The position numbers and the translations under genes are program-made. From Halichondria panicea (lineage: Eukaryota; Porifera; Demospongiae; Suberitida; Halichondriidae), in the NCBI RefSeq assembly GCF_963675165.1, contig NC_087377.1, positions 13,512,198-13,576,197 on the forward strand: DNA of 64,000 bases, written 5' to 3'. The notes beneath the pieces were generated by a model, which did not search any database, was not told the origin of the DNA, and worked only from the letters and a program-made list of their open reading frames with translations. Below, piece after piece: positions 1-12,429 of the stretch (within the stretch, counting starts at the first letter, position 1; each line of letters opens with the position of its first letter).

Positions 1-60
1 ACCTAGTAGGTGATTCTGGAAAGATATAGTTTGGATTAGCTCCTTGGGCTAAGAGAAGTA

Positions 61-178
61 CAGTAGACTCTCGTTAATCCGGTCACCCTTGGGACCATGC
101 AGCTTGGCCAGAATAGCGAGGTGGCTGCAGCTCAGGAAATAGCCGCGGCCTAAAAACGACCTTACCTCGAATCTAATG
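61..178 (+). repeat. pogo/Tigger-like terminal repeat sequence
   Basis: The stretch begins CAGTAGACTCTCGTTAATCC, which looks like the ends of pogo/Tigger DNA transposons. An inverted, diverged copy lies at 49561-49677. A related end (AGTAGACCCTCGCTAATCGG) occurs near 21007 and another (CAGTGGAACCTCCATTAACG) at 49285. No transposase was found with any of them, so these are non-autonomous or solo ends. The rest of 1-460 shows no gene. Confidence 0.5.
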
Positions 179-460
179 ACTATTTTTGCGGTTCTTGTCT
201 CGAGGATAATGTAGGATAATGATCATTCTGTTATATTGGGTGTGGTTGAGCAAATAAAATTGGATCTTGGCTAGTGTTCTTCAAAACGCTGTATCTGATT
301 CTCTGCATTCGCTTGACCAAATTGTTTATCCAGTTGCCTAGAATGTGCAAGAGATAGTATACACATTATATAACATAGGAGTTAGAAGCCGCAAAAACGA
401 AAATTGATCTATGTAAACGTCATTAACCACACGCTTCCGTTGCCAACACTATCCTTAACC

Positions 461-1540
461 TAGCCTCGATCCCAGGCCGAGTTTTCGCTTTTATAACGGT
501 TAGGCAAACATGGTACTAGTTGTCTGCGCATGCGTCAGTCGTTCGTCAGATTCTGACCAATGGATATTCTCGTTCACTTTCGTGACATTTATATTCGTGT
601 ACTATCGTGTACTAGAAGTCAGTTCCCGTTTTATCATTATTGGAATCGATTGGAATGGCTCTTAGCTGAAGCTTCTCTCTTCTCTGAAGCTTATTCTGAA
701 GACTGAACAACAAGGGAAGAGGTATAAAGCTTTGTCAAGCTTGTTAAGGTCAGATATTTTTGTGTGGGCCCTATGGCCGGCTATGCTATCAAGTCTTGTT
801 CATGTTTGGCAAGAATGTAGGTAGACTATAGTTTCATCATTAATATGGTGGATCAAGTGAAGAGTGTGAGCTAGAGAACTTGGTGCTGCCATCATCAGCT
901 CGTCGACAATGACACTATAACCGAGAAATTTAATATGTATAGATCTACACGTATTTAAAATGTCTACTTCTCTGTACAGGAGCAATGGCTAATATCCAGC
1001 TATCCCAACAGTGCTCCTCTTGGCTATACTAACGGACGAGACTGGACAGTTTGAGGTAAGGGTTTAACCGTCTTTGGTTTCTTTTAATATTGTCCTATAC
1101 TCACAGACACAGGACTGGAGTATGACCTGCTCATTCGAGCGTTGCTGGGTAGCTCAGAGACATCAAGAGAATCTACGTTTTCTCAAGCAATGAGTTACGA
1201 GTTGGGGCCTAGAATCAGAGAAGTCCAGCAGGCTGCTAAATCTTTTTGAAACGTAATTTGAAGGCATTCAATCATCCTGAAGTTGCCCTGGGTCACTGTA
1301 ATTGTGCTGCAGCACAACTGGCAACTCCCCAGGCCTTTGTGAAGCAGCTCCCTATGTGCATCTTTTGTGTACTCACTCTGTGCATTTTCTGTGTACAAAT
1401 TTCTATTATTGATTTATTAAATATTTTTGCCGACCACAAATATACAATGAAAATTTGACGCATGCGCAGACAACTAGTACCAGGCCCAGTTGTTCGCCTA
1501 ACCGTTATAAAAGCGAAAACTCGGCCTGGGATCGAGGCTA
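461..1540. mobile_element. Non-autonomous DNA transposon, TAGCCTCG family, 9-bp target duplication
   Basis: Inverted ends TAGCCTCGATCCCAGGCCGA (461 on) and its complement (ending 1540) continue inward for about 80 bp. The 9-mer TCCTTAACC stands directly on both sides (452-460 and 1541-1549). Five other copies in this window show the same ends and nine-base duplications (13682, 15095, 16374, 60751, 62043). A 9-bp duplication with long inverted ends is the habit of Mutator-like elements; the superfamily is inference because no transposase is present. The small open frames inside are not convincing genes. Confidence 0.75.
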
Positions 1541-2123
1541 TCCTTAACCTTGCAAGTTGCTGTGAGTCTGACCTCCTGCAGGCGTGCCTGTGTGATCTCA
1601 GGCTCAGAAGGTCCCCACCTGAGTTCCTCTGACCTGCTGTAGGTGTACCTGTGGCCTCCATGCAGAGTCTCTGCATGTATCTTGTCTAAGCCTTTGTTGC
1701 TGAGTGTCTGAGTGTAGCTATACAGCTCTTGTGTAGGTCCCTATATATAGTTGATAGTTCATACATGATAGTTCATTGGCAGCATACTACCAACTGCCTA
1801 GTCGGCAAAGATGCTGAAGTATACATCAGCATCTTTGCCGACTAGGATACTTACACAATCATGCAATTAACTATTATAGGTATAATCCCACGAAATTTAC
1901 CAGTCTATATACGGTATATATAGTATAGCTAATTACTCAACATGCACTGCGTACTAAAATCAAGTCTCATGCATGTAACAAACCAGGCAGATATAAAAGT
2001 ATTATAATTCACTCAAAAATGTGACTTTACAGTATAATTTATACACCTCGAATACTGCTGTTACTAGCTATATAGCATAATTACCTTTAATAGCAGTTTG
2101 ACACTAACTGTCCTACTCTATTG
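1541..2123. other. Intergenic, one perfect hairpin
   Basis: No gene was seen. At 1798-1845 a perfect inverted repeat has 20-base arms (CTAGTCGGCAAAGATGCTGA) around an 8-base loop; it looks like a tiny transposon relic rather than a terminator. Confidence 0.5.
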
Positions 2124-3220
2124 CTATAGGACAACTGCTGCAGCTGAAAGAATTACCCAGAACACGTACGCTGTTTTTTTACCTGCACGAATAAAAAAGT
2201 ATTGATGCCACGGTATGGTCACATTACATAGATAGATATACTCCAGATCTCAATAAACAGGCTTATATAGACGCGTAAATGGTATGTAATTATACTAACT
2301 TTTACTAGCTGTCTCTGGTACAGCTATCTCTGGTATAGGTATAGCTGTCTCTGGTATAGCTGTCTCTGGTATAGTTGTCTCTGGTATTCGAATGGTGCGA
2401 GTTAAAATTCCCTTGGTTGTCTCGTTACATTTGGACGTCACTATTATCCTTGCATGGACATCCACCACGGCATTAAATGATACAGAGAATATTGCTACTA
2501 AACTATTGCTTTCTGCAGAAATAGTGATGTATTCAGTTTCAGTGTTATTCTCAAATAACTGGACGGTGTAGTAACTAGGATCATAATTCCCATTATTGTG
2601 TGCCCAGCTAACTTCCACACTAGCAGTGTTATAGTCCTCTGGTCTGAAAAGAGATCCTATCACAGGAGAAGTCACATCTAAAGGAGGACCTATATAGTAA
2701 AGAAATATTAAATGACATTACTTTAACACCCCCTCCAATATTAAGCATTAAACCATATCCCCGATCGCCCTCTAGGGCAATAGTCTTAGCGGTGGATTAT
2801 GATTGGTTTTAATATAGACTGCAATTTACCTGAAGGTCTGTGCTGCTGGGCTTCAGCATTTTCAGAACTCACGCTACAAGTAATAAAAAACTCCGGCAAT
2901 GACGAGTTTAGCACGAACAGATCTGCTTCCATCAAAGGTAAAATAGTTGAAGTAAGATTTGTTTTAATAGGACCTAAAACATACTCAGTCCCCGGAGTGT
3001 CAAATCCACGCATATATGACAAAGGAAAGTCCGATGGAACATGCGGTGGTGCATAAAGGTTGATAACATCTCCCACTCCACTGCAGACATAAGTAACAAT
3101 CTCATCAGGACAAACATAAGTTTGGTTGGTTGATTGCAGAGAAGACCTAAGCATCGTCTGACTGGACACATTCACAATCAAACATGTACACACTCCTAGA
3201 AGTAGCACTGACCAAGTCAT
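2124..3220 (-). CDS. Small Ig-like + FN3 surface protein with hydrophobic C-terminus
   Basis: Three exons join in frame (3220-2830, 2689-2306, 2182-2124; 834 nt, 277 residues), with phase-1 introns. The first ATG that makes sense is at 3220 and opens a signal peptide (MTWSVLLLGVCTCLIVNVSS). Then comes an Ig-like domain with CPDEIVTYVC as its first cysteine strand and FFITCSV as its second, and an FN3 domain (VEVSWAHNNGNYDPSYYTVQ). A linker of IPET/TAIPE repeats follows. The last exon codes a hydrophobic segment (AYVFWVILSAAAVVL) that ends at a stop with no cytoplasmic tail, so the protein is either GPI-anchored or tail-less. It is divergent from gene A, 269 bp away. The last exon is short and is the weakest part of the model; without it the frame would run to a stop at 2295. 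The ligand is unknown. Confidence 0.65.
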
Positions 3221-3489
3221 CTGAACAAATAGCAAACCTATTATCTCATAGTTAGTCTATAGATCTACTTACCATTGGCATTGGTGTCATGCTCTTTATG
3301 GACGATCTGTTAATGTATCTTCTTTGCCAGTTGGCATTTGTTTTCACAAAGAAGCTGCTTTGCGGATGTATAGAATATTTTAAGGGATTGGTGGTCCGCC
3401 CCCAGCTAACCTGGCCCCCTTCCCCTTTTATACCACGTCACGCTTCTCGTTTAACTGCATGGGAGGACTGCTGAAACAGTATTAAAATT
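3221..3489. promoter_or_regulatory. Shared divergent promoter region
   Basis: Only 269 bp separate the start codons of the two divergent receptor genes. Facing gene A there is a TATA-like TTTTATACC followed by CACGTCA (CRE-like) about 55 bases before the ATG at 3490. The minus side has no clear TATA box. Joint control is inference from spacing. Confidence 0.35.
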
Positions 3490-6400
3490 ATGTCTCTCAA
3501 GTTAAACATCGACGTTGTAGTCGTGTTCTATTTTGCTTCTCTGAGTGCTATCACTGGTACATGGTAGATCTATAACAAGCTACTGAACAGTGTCTCTCAG
3601 ACAGTGGGACCAATACCATAGATCTATGCCAATACCGCGTCCATCAGTGCATGCAGTGGATACTTTGTTGCTATAGTTCTAGCATTAATTATACTGCTTT
3701 GAATTTTATATTAAATCTATCTGTTTTCTTTACAGCACAGTATTCAGTGAGTACGAGTTCGAGACTATATTAATTAACCAATACGTCTTTACTTTAATAC
3801 TACGTTCCTTCACAGCACAATATTCAGTGAGTGTGGAGAGACCATGTCCAATGGAAACAGTCACTTTCACTTGCACTGCTGCTGGAGATTCCTTGAGATG
3901 GATACCATCAGATACCTCAGCTCCCATCACCGTTCGCAACACCATTGATCTCAATGTATCACTAATGCAATCAGGTTACACTGTGAAACTAACTGCATTC
4001 AATGACACTAGCTTAACATCTACTCTATCAAGAACAGCAGAGAACGGGATCACTGTGATGTGTGTGGAGTTTGTCCCTGTAAGCAATATAAGATCTTCAA
4101 CAATTAATTTGGTTGGTGAGTTGCAGTCTTATCCATATACTAACTTTAATATAATTATATATAGATGCACCAGGACCACCTTCCATCATAAGACACTCCA
4201 CTCTGAGCAACTCAGCCAATAAAGTTAATGTGACTATTGGTTGGGACCTTCCTGCTGAGACTGGTGGTAGAGATGATCTCACCTACTCAGTGACCATCTC
4301 ACCTCCGGCCCAGCACTCTGCTACTGTCCTCACATCCACCTCTGTCACTGTGACTGCTCAATACAATGTGAACTACACTGTCGGTGTTGTAACTACCAAC
4401 TGTGCTGGGAACAGTACAATTGCTGGGTACAACTTTAGGATTGGTGAGTCGACAGTAATTTCGTTTTTGTATACATGTACACCACCGATAGTACCACATG
4501 CGTGCAGATTCGATTCCAATACATAATTCTATCCAATTCTCCTTGTATATCCAGTTTCCTGTGTCCTGCCTGCCCCTCCACTAAATGGAACTTTGCTCAA
4601 CACAAACTCTCACCTAACTGAGGGCTCAATCATTACCTTCCAGTGTGATCCTGGGTTTTCACTGGTGGGTGCAGCAACTACCACTTGTAACAACTCTGGT
4701 CTCTGGAATCCTGACCTGGCTCTATTGGAATGCTCATGTAAGTTTATTTGTGTCTTAATGTATGCTGTATATAACTATATTGACCTATATATAGACCCAG
4801 AAACTGGAAATGTTGCTGCTGTAGCTGGAGGTGTTGTTGGTAGTATAGTGATTGTGGCACTTATCATCCTGGTGGTGATAGTTCTCTTGGTGGTTCTCAG
4901 AGAAAAGAGAGAAGGTGAGTTGACACGTTCTCTCATCGTCTAACAAAATGTAATGATTATATTCACAGAGAGTGTAAGACTTAAATCAAACGACAGTATG
5001 GAAATGGATGATAAATTTGATGTAGGCTTTCTTAATTGTCATAATAGTGGAGTATTTTGTCTAGACTTTATACATGTGTTTTGGGGATTTCACAAAATTA
5101 TATGACATGCACACTACTTCTGCTTGCGCAGGATCGGAGTACATTGTACAGATCTGTTTCTGAAATGTAATTCTTTACTTTATCTGTTTCCCGACATCCC
5201 AGGCTACAGTGGAGCCGGTAATCTATGCTGCCCTTAGCTCCAGCCAGCCCCACAAGAAAAGCAACACGACTGCCACAGTGGACCATCATCAGGTGACCTA
5301 CGCCACTGTAGATGTCGCTGCCACCTGCAGGAAACAAGCAGCTAAAGCAGCCACCCTCCCCACCAGCCCAACAAGTGAGTCTGTTTGTGTTTGCTTCTGT
5401 CATTGTGGATGCATGGTTTTGATAGTTGTACAAGATAATGATAAAATCTTCTCATGCAGTGTATACAGGCTAATGCATATAGTCTGTTCCTGGTAGACAA
5501 TGTCAGAAGCCTCTATCAATTATAAGTTTCCCATTCTTGTGATTAACAAGAAGTGTACTGCATAGAGTTGTCTATTCCTGGTAGAGTTGTGTTGTGCCAG
5601 TATTTCTGGAAATTTGCCTCTAAATTGTGTGTTAGACCATAGATAAAGGAAAGAGAGATTGGAAACGAAAGTACACTTGAATGAACAACTGCGTTGCGAA
5701 TGTGGTTTAACCGAGGTTGCCTTATACGTTGCCAAAGAGACAAACCATAGACAAACGATAGTCTTACTCATGCAGTGAAGGAATTCTGCTTATAGCTTGC
5801 AGTTCCATACAATACTTGAGACCATATATGTGACACAGTACACTATACTTAGTTAGATAGCTCTAGCTATATAAGACTTTGTATCCCTTTAGCAACTTCA
5901 TGTATAACAATCGACATTTATTTTGTCATTTTCCAAGTGATACCTGCCAACAAGGGGCATTGTATCGAAGCTTTGAGAGGTTTGGAAGAGTCTATAGATT
6001 TGCTTTTAACCTTATTTTCCCCCATTTGGGCTGACAAAACGGTTAGTTTTCAAATTAAGCCACACCCCTGCACAAAAGTAGCCGTTTTGATTTCCGTTTC
6101 CAATCTCTCTCCTTTATGGTCAGACTTGTCAGTTCCTCATAATAGCTTTAGTAGGGGAAATGGTTTGTACCCCTAATCACATTACTGACAGTCTTGTTGG
6201 CTGTATCTATATTAAATTTGGATGATTATAGTTTGTCCATACTAGGGCTTCTGTCCACACTTAAAGCCTTGTTCAGCCTGAACAGAATAATTATGAGTAG
6301 CAAACACTTACAGTGTATGTTTACACAGAGCCACTCCCTCTCTAGAAAAAACAACGTGCAGCTCTAGACCAGCTCCTTTCTATGCCTGAGCCCTATAAGC

Positions 6401-9400
6401 CCTCTCCCAGTCACAGTGTCTCTATAAAGCAGCTCCTACCTCATCATTTTGTTTCTCATGCATGCAAGACATTTCTTTCATCCTTCATTCATCTTAAAAC
6501 ACCATTATTGTACTTTTACTGCATTGCCTGAGGTGCCAGTTTATGAACCATTACCTTGTAGCCCTGGGCCCCATGCTGAGGTGCCAATTATGACAGTTAA
6601 AATTAATGTTTAAATTTCCACTAGACAGACTACACATGACAAAAGTGTAGTATACCGCATAGCGCGAAATTTTCGAGGCACTTATATTTCGTGGATTGGC
6701 CTCTAAAAGCCATTTCGTTGCACAATGTTCGCGGAAGCCACGCCTTTAAATCTTGCACGTTATAGCAGGTAAAGAACGATTTTCGTGGACTTAATTTTCG
6801 TGTAGGATTGCTAACCCACGAAATCCACGAAAATTAAGCCCCTCGAAAATTTCGCGCTATACGGTAGGTGGGAAATAATATTAATTATAGATGCAGTACA
6901 AATGTTTGTCCAGTCCATGTGGATTGTTTCTGTTTCAGTGTCTTTAGAAACAACTTTTACAGTGTTTTTACTCCCATAAACATACAGCCTCAGCCTCGGC
7001 AGATGTGGACAAGCTCCTGGACATTGACCAGGCCTTGGTGCAGATCAGGTCAATGAAGCACAAGTGGAGGGAGCTGGCTGAAGCTGTGAGGCTGCCAGAG
7101 ACATTGATCAAACAGGTTTGTAATCCTATCTAGAGGCAATCATTGTATGCTGCGTGTATAAAGATATCAATTGCAAGTGTGAGCAGATGATATAAACATA
7201 ATAGATTCATCATCGAATCATTCCTTAATAGGTTGAAATTGTTGATGGTATGAGCTACATGTTCTTTTAGTAGACAGTAACTTTCTCATGCCCTGCTTTA
7301 CCATATTGTTTTGTCACACATTACTACTGGCAAAATAAAACTATACTTCATTTTCTCAACTATAGATTGAGGATTCATGCTGCAATGACAATGCTGGCTG
7401 CTTGACGGAGGTGATTAACCAATGGAGTTGCTCTGGACAACCAACGTGGAGTGAGCTGACTAACCATCTCAGTAAGATTGGGGAGGAGCAACTGGCAAAG
7501 GAACTCATGACTATCTACGACATTAGTGAGTACAGTCAGTCAGTGCATATATACACTAATTTTTCTGAATAATTATAATATTTGATACTCCAATGCTTTA
7601 TTAAGCCCTACTATTATCTAAGCACTATATAAGATTGATATTGTTACATAGTTGAATCGTTAATAAATTATGCAGTACATTTCATAGTTGATATTGTCAC
7701 ATAATTATTATACATATAGTTGTTGAACAGCCTAAATAGGATGCATTCTTAACTTGCCTATCAATTTATTTTGATGATGTCACTAACATCATGTATAATA
7801 ATTGTTATGATGCTTTCTTAAAAGGTGATGATCCAGTGTTGCAAACATACATTTTTTCCCAAGAGTGGGTTGTGTGTATAGTGATAGTGCATATGTTGTC
7901 CTAAGCCACCACATACATTCACTATGACTGACCTGTGGTATACCACCACAATTCATAGTGAATCAGAGTGGTGGCTTCAAAAAACATAATTGTACATGTA
8001 TGCTTCCTCGCTTCCTTGTACTTAGGGAACCACTATAGTATACACCTACGTACCTGACAGTGTCCACTGTGTGATTCATTTGCTGACATACCAACCTACT
8101 GTGTAGCTGCATGTCTCAGTTTATAGTATACTGTATATACGCAGACTATGTACGTATAGTTCACATGTTGAACAATCACCAACACGATGTACTTCACCTA
8201 TAGTCACCTTTAGCCCTTTGATATGTGGAGGTTCCAGAACAATATAATTATTGTATAGCGGGTAAATTTGGCGAAAAAGGCAATTGAACTATTATTGGTA
8301 ATTTTTAATTTGACAATCATTTTATGCTGCATGCATTGATCTCTTACGGAATACTGGGACTGAGTAGGAAGGCAAACATTGGCGAATTTTAATTTTGGCG
8401 ACCCAGCTCGCCTTGATTTGCCAAATTTCCAAATTTATACCCACTGTATACAGTATATCTAAGTTGTACAACATGCAAGTAGTTGTATTCTGCTGAATTT
8501 TAGAGAGCTGATCGATGTAAAGATCTGTAACTTTAGCTAGTTTTTCTATTTACGATACTAGAATGGTGAGAATCATTCCAATGACACGTACACTCTCTAC
8601 ACATACACACAGGTTGTCTCCCTGTGGAGTTGAGCTCTTGTTTGGCAGCACCAAAAACATTGCATAAGTACGACAAAACCTCTCCCCTCCCCTCTCAATC
8701 CCCCACAGTGACCGATGACAGCCCTGGACTACTAAATACACTTCCTCCGTCACGCCCTCCAAAACTGTAAGTTGAATACTAAAATTAATGTTCACCCATA
8801 ATTATGTATGTATGGTATAATAATTATATCTTACCATTACAATTGTTATGGCTGTTCCTTAGTACAACCAAAGTCTTAATACACCAACCTACAGACACTA
8901 GCAAAGAGGTGTTGGTGTCTGTAGGTTGGTGTAGTGTGTCCATGCATAAAGCAACTAGATTACTTATTTTTATATCAAATGCAAATGCACTGAGTGCCCC
9001 CGTAAGTATGAGTAACAAGCAATGCAAGGATACTAATATAATTATTAACCTTGCCAGTGCTTGTTATGAATCCCTTATTGCACGAGTATAGCCATACTAT
9101 TGATTGTTAATCGTTTGTGATGCAGTTTTAAGGACATTTTTAGCAGCAGTTTATTTCAGTAAAAAAAATTTGCCGCGGCCGTTATTCGAAAGTATGGTCG
9201 TCAAGGCAGTGATTACTGGTACGCGATTAATCACTGTACGAATCACAGTGAATAATAGGACAACATGCGATTTTCACTATAATTACGTCAAGACGCTGCC
9301 ATGTACTTGTGTATAGCTACATGATCCTTATTTCCTCTCCCAATACAGAACTGGTGAGATGGTTCCAGCCCGTCCCCCTAAACCAGCCCCTAACATCGAA

Positions 9401-9433
9401 CCCCCGGCACCTCCACACCCCTTTAAGCACTAG
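3490..9433 (+). CDS. Receptor A: Ig-FN3-sushi-TM-tandem ITIM-Death domain-proline-rich tail
   Basis: Hand-built exons: 3490-3556, 3816-4115, 4165-4443, 4555-4737, 4795-4914, 4969-5021, 5203-5374, 6988-7115, 7366-7525, 8709-8766, 9349-9433; total 1605 nt, 534 residues, all phases fit. Signal peptide (MSLKLNIDVVVVFYFASLSA); Ig-like domain (RPCPMETVTFTC ... ITVMCVEF); FN3 (TIGWDLPAETGGRDDLTYSV); sushi/CCP with four cysteines and W; transmembrane helix (VIVALIILVVIVLLVVL) followed by REKRE stop-transfer. The tail has VIYAAL and VTYATV, both fitting (I/V/L/S)xYxx(L/I/V), tyrosines 25 apart. Next is a Death-domain-like pair of exons (KWRELAEAVRLPETLIKQ, then TWSELTNHLSKIGEEQLAKE), then proline-rich exons (PPSRPPKL, PARPPKPAP) that could bind SH3 domains. 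ATTAAA follows the stop at 9448. The join across the 1.6-kb intron 5375-6987 rests only on phase and open frames; unspliced, the receptor would stop near 5494. The exons up to 5374 are firm. Confidence 0.68.
6653..6866. mobile_element. TACCGTATAGCG-type MITE, in an intron of receptor A
   Basis: Ends CCGCATAGCGCGAAATTTTCG and CGAAAATTTCGCGCTATACGG are inverted and flanked by TA, giving a roughly 210-bp palindromic insert. Relatives: 13213-13410, 19602-19840, 55250-55492 and a worn copy near 8255-8455. TA flanks suggest a Tc1/mariner-type mover; that is inference. Confidence 0.6.
8881..8932. repeat. Perfect 18-base hairpin in an intron of receptor A
   Basis: ACACCAACCTACAGACAC and its exact complement are separated by 16 bases. 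An imperfect larger hairpin lies at 7903-7978 (AAGCCACCAC ... GTGGTGGCTT). Both sit within the intron 7526-8708 or 8767-9348 and look like small transposon relics. Confidence 0.5.
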
Positions 9434-10535
9434 GTTTGTGGTATGGCATTAAACAATTCTTTTAGCACAAGATCAACTCAATACATGCATGAATTCACTT
9501 TTATTTTGTGCTGTAGTTTGGTCACCATCACTTAATTTTCAGCTTACATGCTTAACACATCAAAGTTTGTTATTCGTTCATTTTACTGCTGTTTTAAATC
9601 ACTTTTACACATTAATTTTTTATCGCTGCTTATCCTCGAAATATATTTTGGCATCCTCTAGATTGCATGCATGTTGTATTTAATGTATGTGATCAGGTGA
9701 AGTTGTTTTGTAGCTCTTGTTCTAAATGATCCTGGCTTTTATTGCCTACTTTTAATCAGTTTCCGTAATGCATCAATGGAGAAACTTAATAGCTATATCT
9801 GTACATGTACATAACAAAGCTTTCTTGCAAGCATATGATAATTCACAATGACATGCATATGTTTTAAACAATGCCAATTAACTGTCTTGATATATTGTTC
9901 CCTACAATAGTTATAGGTCATTATTCATATCTAGGAGTCTGTACAGTCATCGTAATTATATAATGATGCATTTATAACTACTGCATTGGTGCTGTACGTA
10001 TATAGCATGTACATGTATCTCTATAGGAAAGTAAGTTTTCCTGCTATAAAAGCAGTTGTTTAATTTTAAGGCTATAAAGTCCATTTTATTTTCTTGGTTG
10101 TTTATGAATGCATGGGATGCCAGCATTATGTATTGACTAGTGTATACAGAGTCTATAATAGTGTGTTTCCCACTGTGTACACTGAAGCTATAATGTTTCT
10201 CGATTTGCATTTCAAGTGAGGTGAAAAGAGGATTGTTGAGGCCTATAGTTGAATTGCTGTCTCTTCTCAGGGATAGGAATATGCATTGTCAGTTTATGGT
10301 CAGAGGAGGTCCGACATGGGTGCACAATTCATGCATTGATGTCATAATGATTGCAGACATGTGATAGTATTCATGCAGGCCAATGCACTATCTAGCTAGC
10401 ACTTGTAGTGATTTGTGCATGCACACATGAATGTCGACCTCTGGTTTATGATAGTTGGGTTATAGTGACTAAGTCTATCTTTCAATCATAAGGTTTTATC
10501 CCTCTGCATGGCCTGGCTGTAAACACTAATAAGTG
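9434..10535. other. Intergenic, no gene seen
   Basis: Downstream of receptor A this stretch is AT-rich with scattered short open frames but no splice-consistent coding sequence, RNA gene or clear repeat. Confidence 0.5.
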
Positions 10536-11671
10536 TATCAAAACTAAAAAACATTTGCAATGTGAACGTTGCTAGGATTGCCAGGAAAAGAAAAGCGCGA
10601 AAAAGCGAAGAAACAAGAAATTCGGCGAGTGCATAACTCCAATCCGTTACAACGTCATTCACATGTACTATTTCAAGAAATTTAAGCTATATATATACTT
10701 GTTTTGGTACTTTTCCTGGCCAATCCTTTCACATCAGTTGCAAGTAATAATAATTATTATTTAGTTTCACTGTCCAAAGGTGAATTCTTATTTAGTGCAA
10801 TGACTGTGCCCAACCTGTATTTTGATTCTAAATTCCTTATCAACAGTAGGCCACTTGACTGTACATGTTCATGACGTTGTAACGGATTGGAGTTATGCAC
10901 TCGCCAAATTTCTTGTTTCTTCGCTTTTTCGCGCTTTTCTTTTCCTGGCAATCCTAGCAACGTTCACATTGCAAATGTTTTTTAGTTTTGATTCCCTTTC
11001 TTTTTCAATACAGTAGTACATTAATGATAAGATAAAATTAATGTGACGTTGATTAATTTGTCATCGTCCTGTAATCTTGTTGAAGATAATATATAAGTGG
11101 TCGTTGGACAGAATTATATTATACTCCTCAATAGTCTCGATCCCAGGCCGCACTTCACTCAGGGAATTGAGGAGTTAGCCTCCTTCACCGGCCTTTTTTT
11201 CTCAATAATGAAAGTGAAATACCTATGAGGAACATCAAGAAGCAAGAGAAGTTAAGAAGAGAAGACAGGACTGGAATAAACATTTAGTATTTTATTCAGT
11301 CATTTATCTATGATAAAAATAATGGCAGCCATGTTTATACTGTAGATGTACTTCCAAGTGCAAAAGCATGGAGGCCTATGGTAGATCCAGTCAGTGCATA
11401 CATCTAGCATAAATAGCATACCTGAAGTGAGAGAATGGAGAGCTGAGCTGAAGAAAGGAGGTTTTGTGTTTATCGATGTCACAGCCACGCCCACCTCATA
11501 AGTTGCCATGCGTTGCTGTGGCAGTCATTTAAAGATGGCGGAATTGCGTAGGTAAGAAAAGTGGAGCCTGAGAGGTCACCTGCGTCTTGGAAGCGGACGC
11601 AATTCTGAGAAAAACGCCCATGCTCCGGTTTGTAGTCGACTAGAGGCTGTATCTAGAATCTTCTGAATATT
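10536..11671. repeat. 1.14-kb repeat, copy 1 (inverted copy at 51286-52433)
   Basis: The left 459 bp (10536-10994) is itself a palindromic element with inverted ends ATCAAAACTAAAAAACATTT and inner arms of about 130 bp. The rest includes a TAGTCTCGATCCCAGGCCGC element piece (11134 on) and a block ending CTAGAATCTTCTGAATAT. The whole unit returns inverted at 51286-52433 with few differences by eye. Similarity stops abruptly at both edges, at the terminal ATCAAAAC on one side and after GAATAT on the other. A weaker relative is at 46370-46520. No coding sequence was seen. Confidence 0.65.
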
Positions 11672-12429
11672 CACCTCCACTGTGGCCAGGCCTGTCCTGG
11701 TGACACTGTTGTCTTCACCTGCACTCTGCCTGGTGTTACGAGTGGTAGTCTTATATGATGAATGGCAATCGAGTTGTATCTCTGATTCTGAGTAAAATTT
11801 GCAAAGAAAAAAGTTTGATTTTCCCTGAAAAATAACATTTTATGTCCACCAACACCAAAAACTAGGTCAGTATAGTCACCTATAATTATACAAGTTAGCC
11901 TCAATCCTCTGGTGCAACATAATTACCCCCTTTGATCTAGCTAGCTGTAATTAGATTGAGGCTCTACCAGAACATGCATGTTTTATTGTTGGTTATAATT
12001 TATACAGTGTGTTCATATCATAATTATCTTCTTTTCCCTCACAAGTCCGATTGCTGACTTTAATTTATCAATGCCGTGCAATCTGACATCATTCAGGAGG
12101 TACGTTTATACAGTATAAGGTATAATATTATGCAGTATGGGTCCACAGTGACACTGAAAAATGTTCGAGGGTGAGGGTGAGGGGTGTATGTAGGGATAGG
12201 TATTTAATTTGGGGTTTCTAATGCTTTAAGCTACATACAGGTACACGTAGTTTGCTTATATTGCTATGCAGACACCTAAAAGATTGCAAAACTTACCAGC
12301 AATGCATCATATTAATGGATTTCCTTGTGTGTGTGCACATAATCAACAAAAGCAAGAACCATGATCACTTGCAGGAGGTGGAGAAAATGTAACAATTAAG
12401 ACTCCATTCTCAGCCTCACTCACAGGTCC
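11672..12429. other. Intergenic, no gene seen
   Basis: No coding exon, RNA gene or strong repeat could be supported here. Confidence 0.45.

Noticed and set aside
1293-1676. 127-residue minus-strand frame
   Set aside because: Spans the end of a transposon and its flank, no domain, no splice support.
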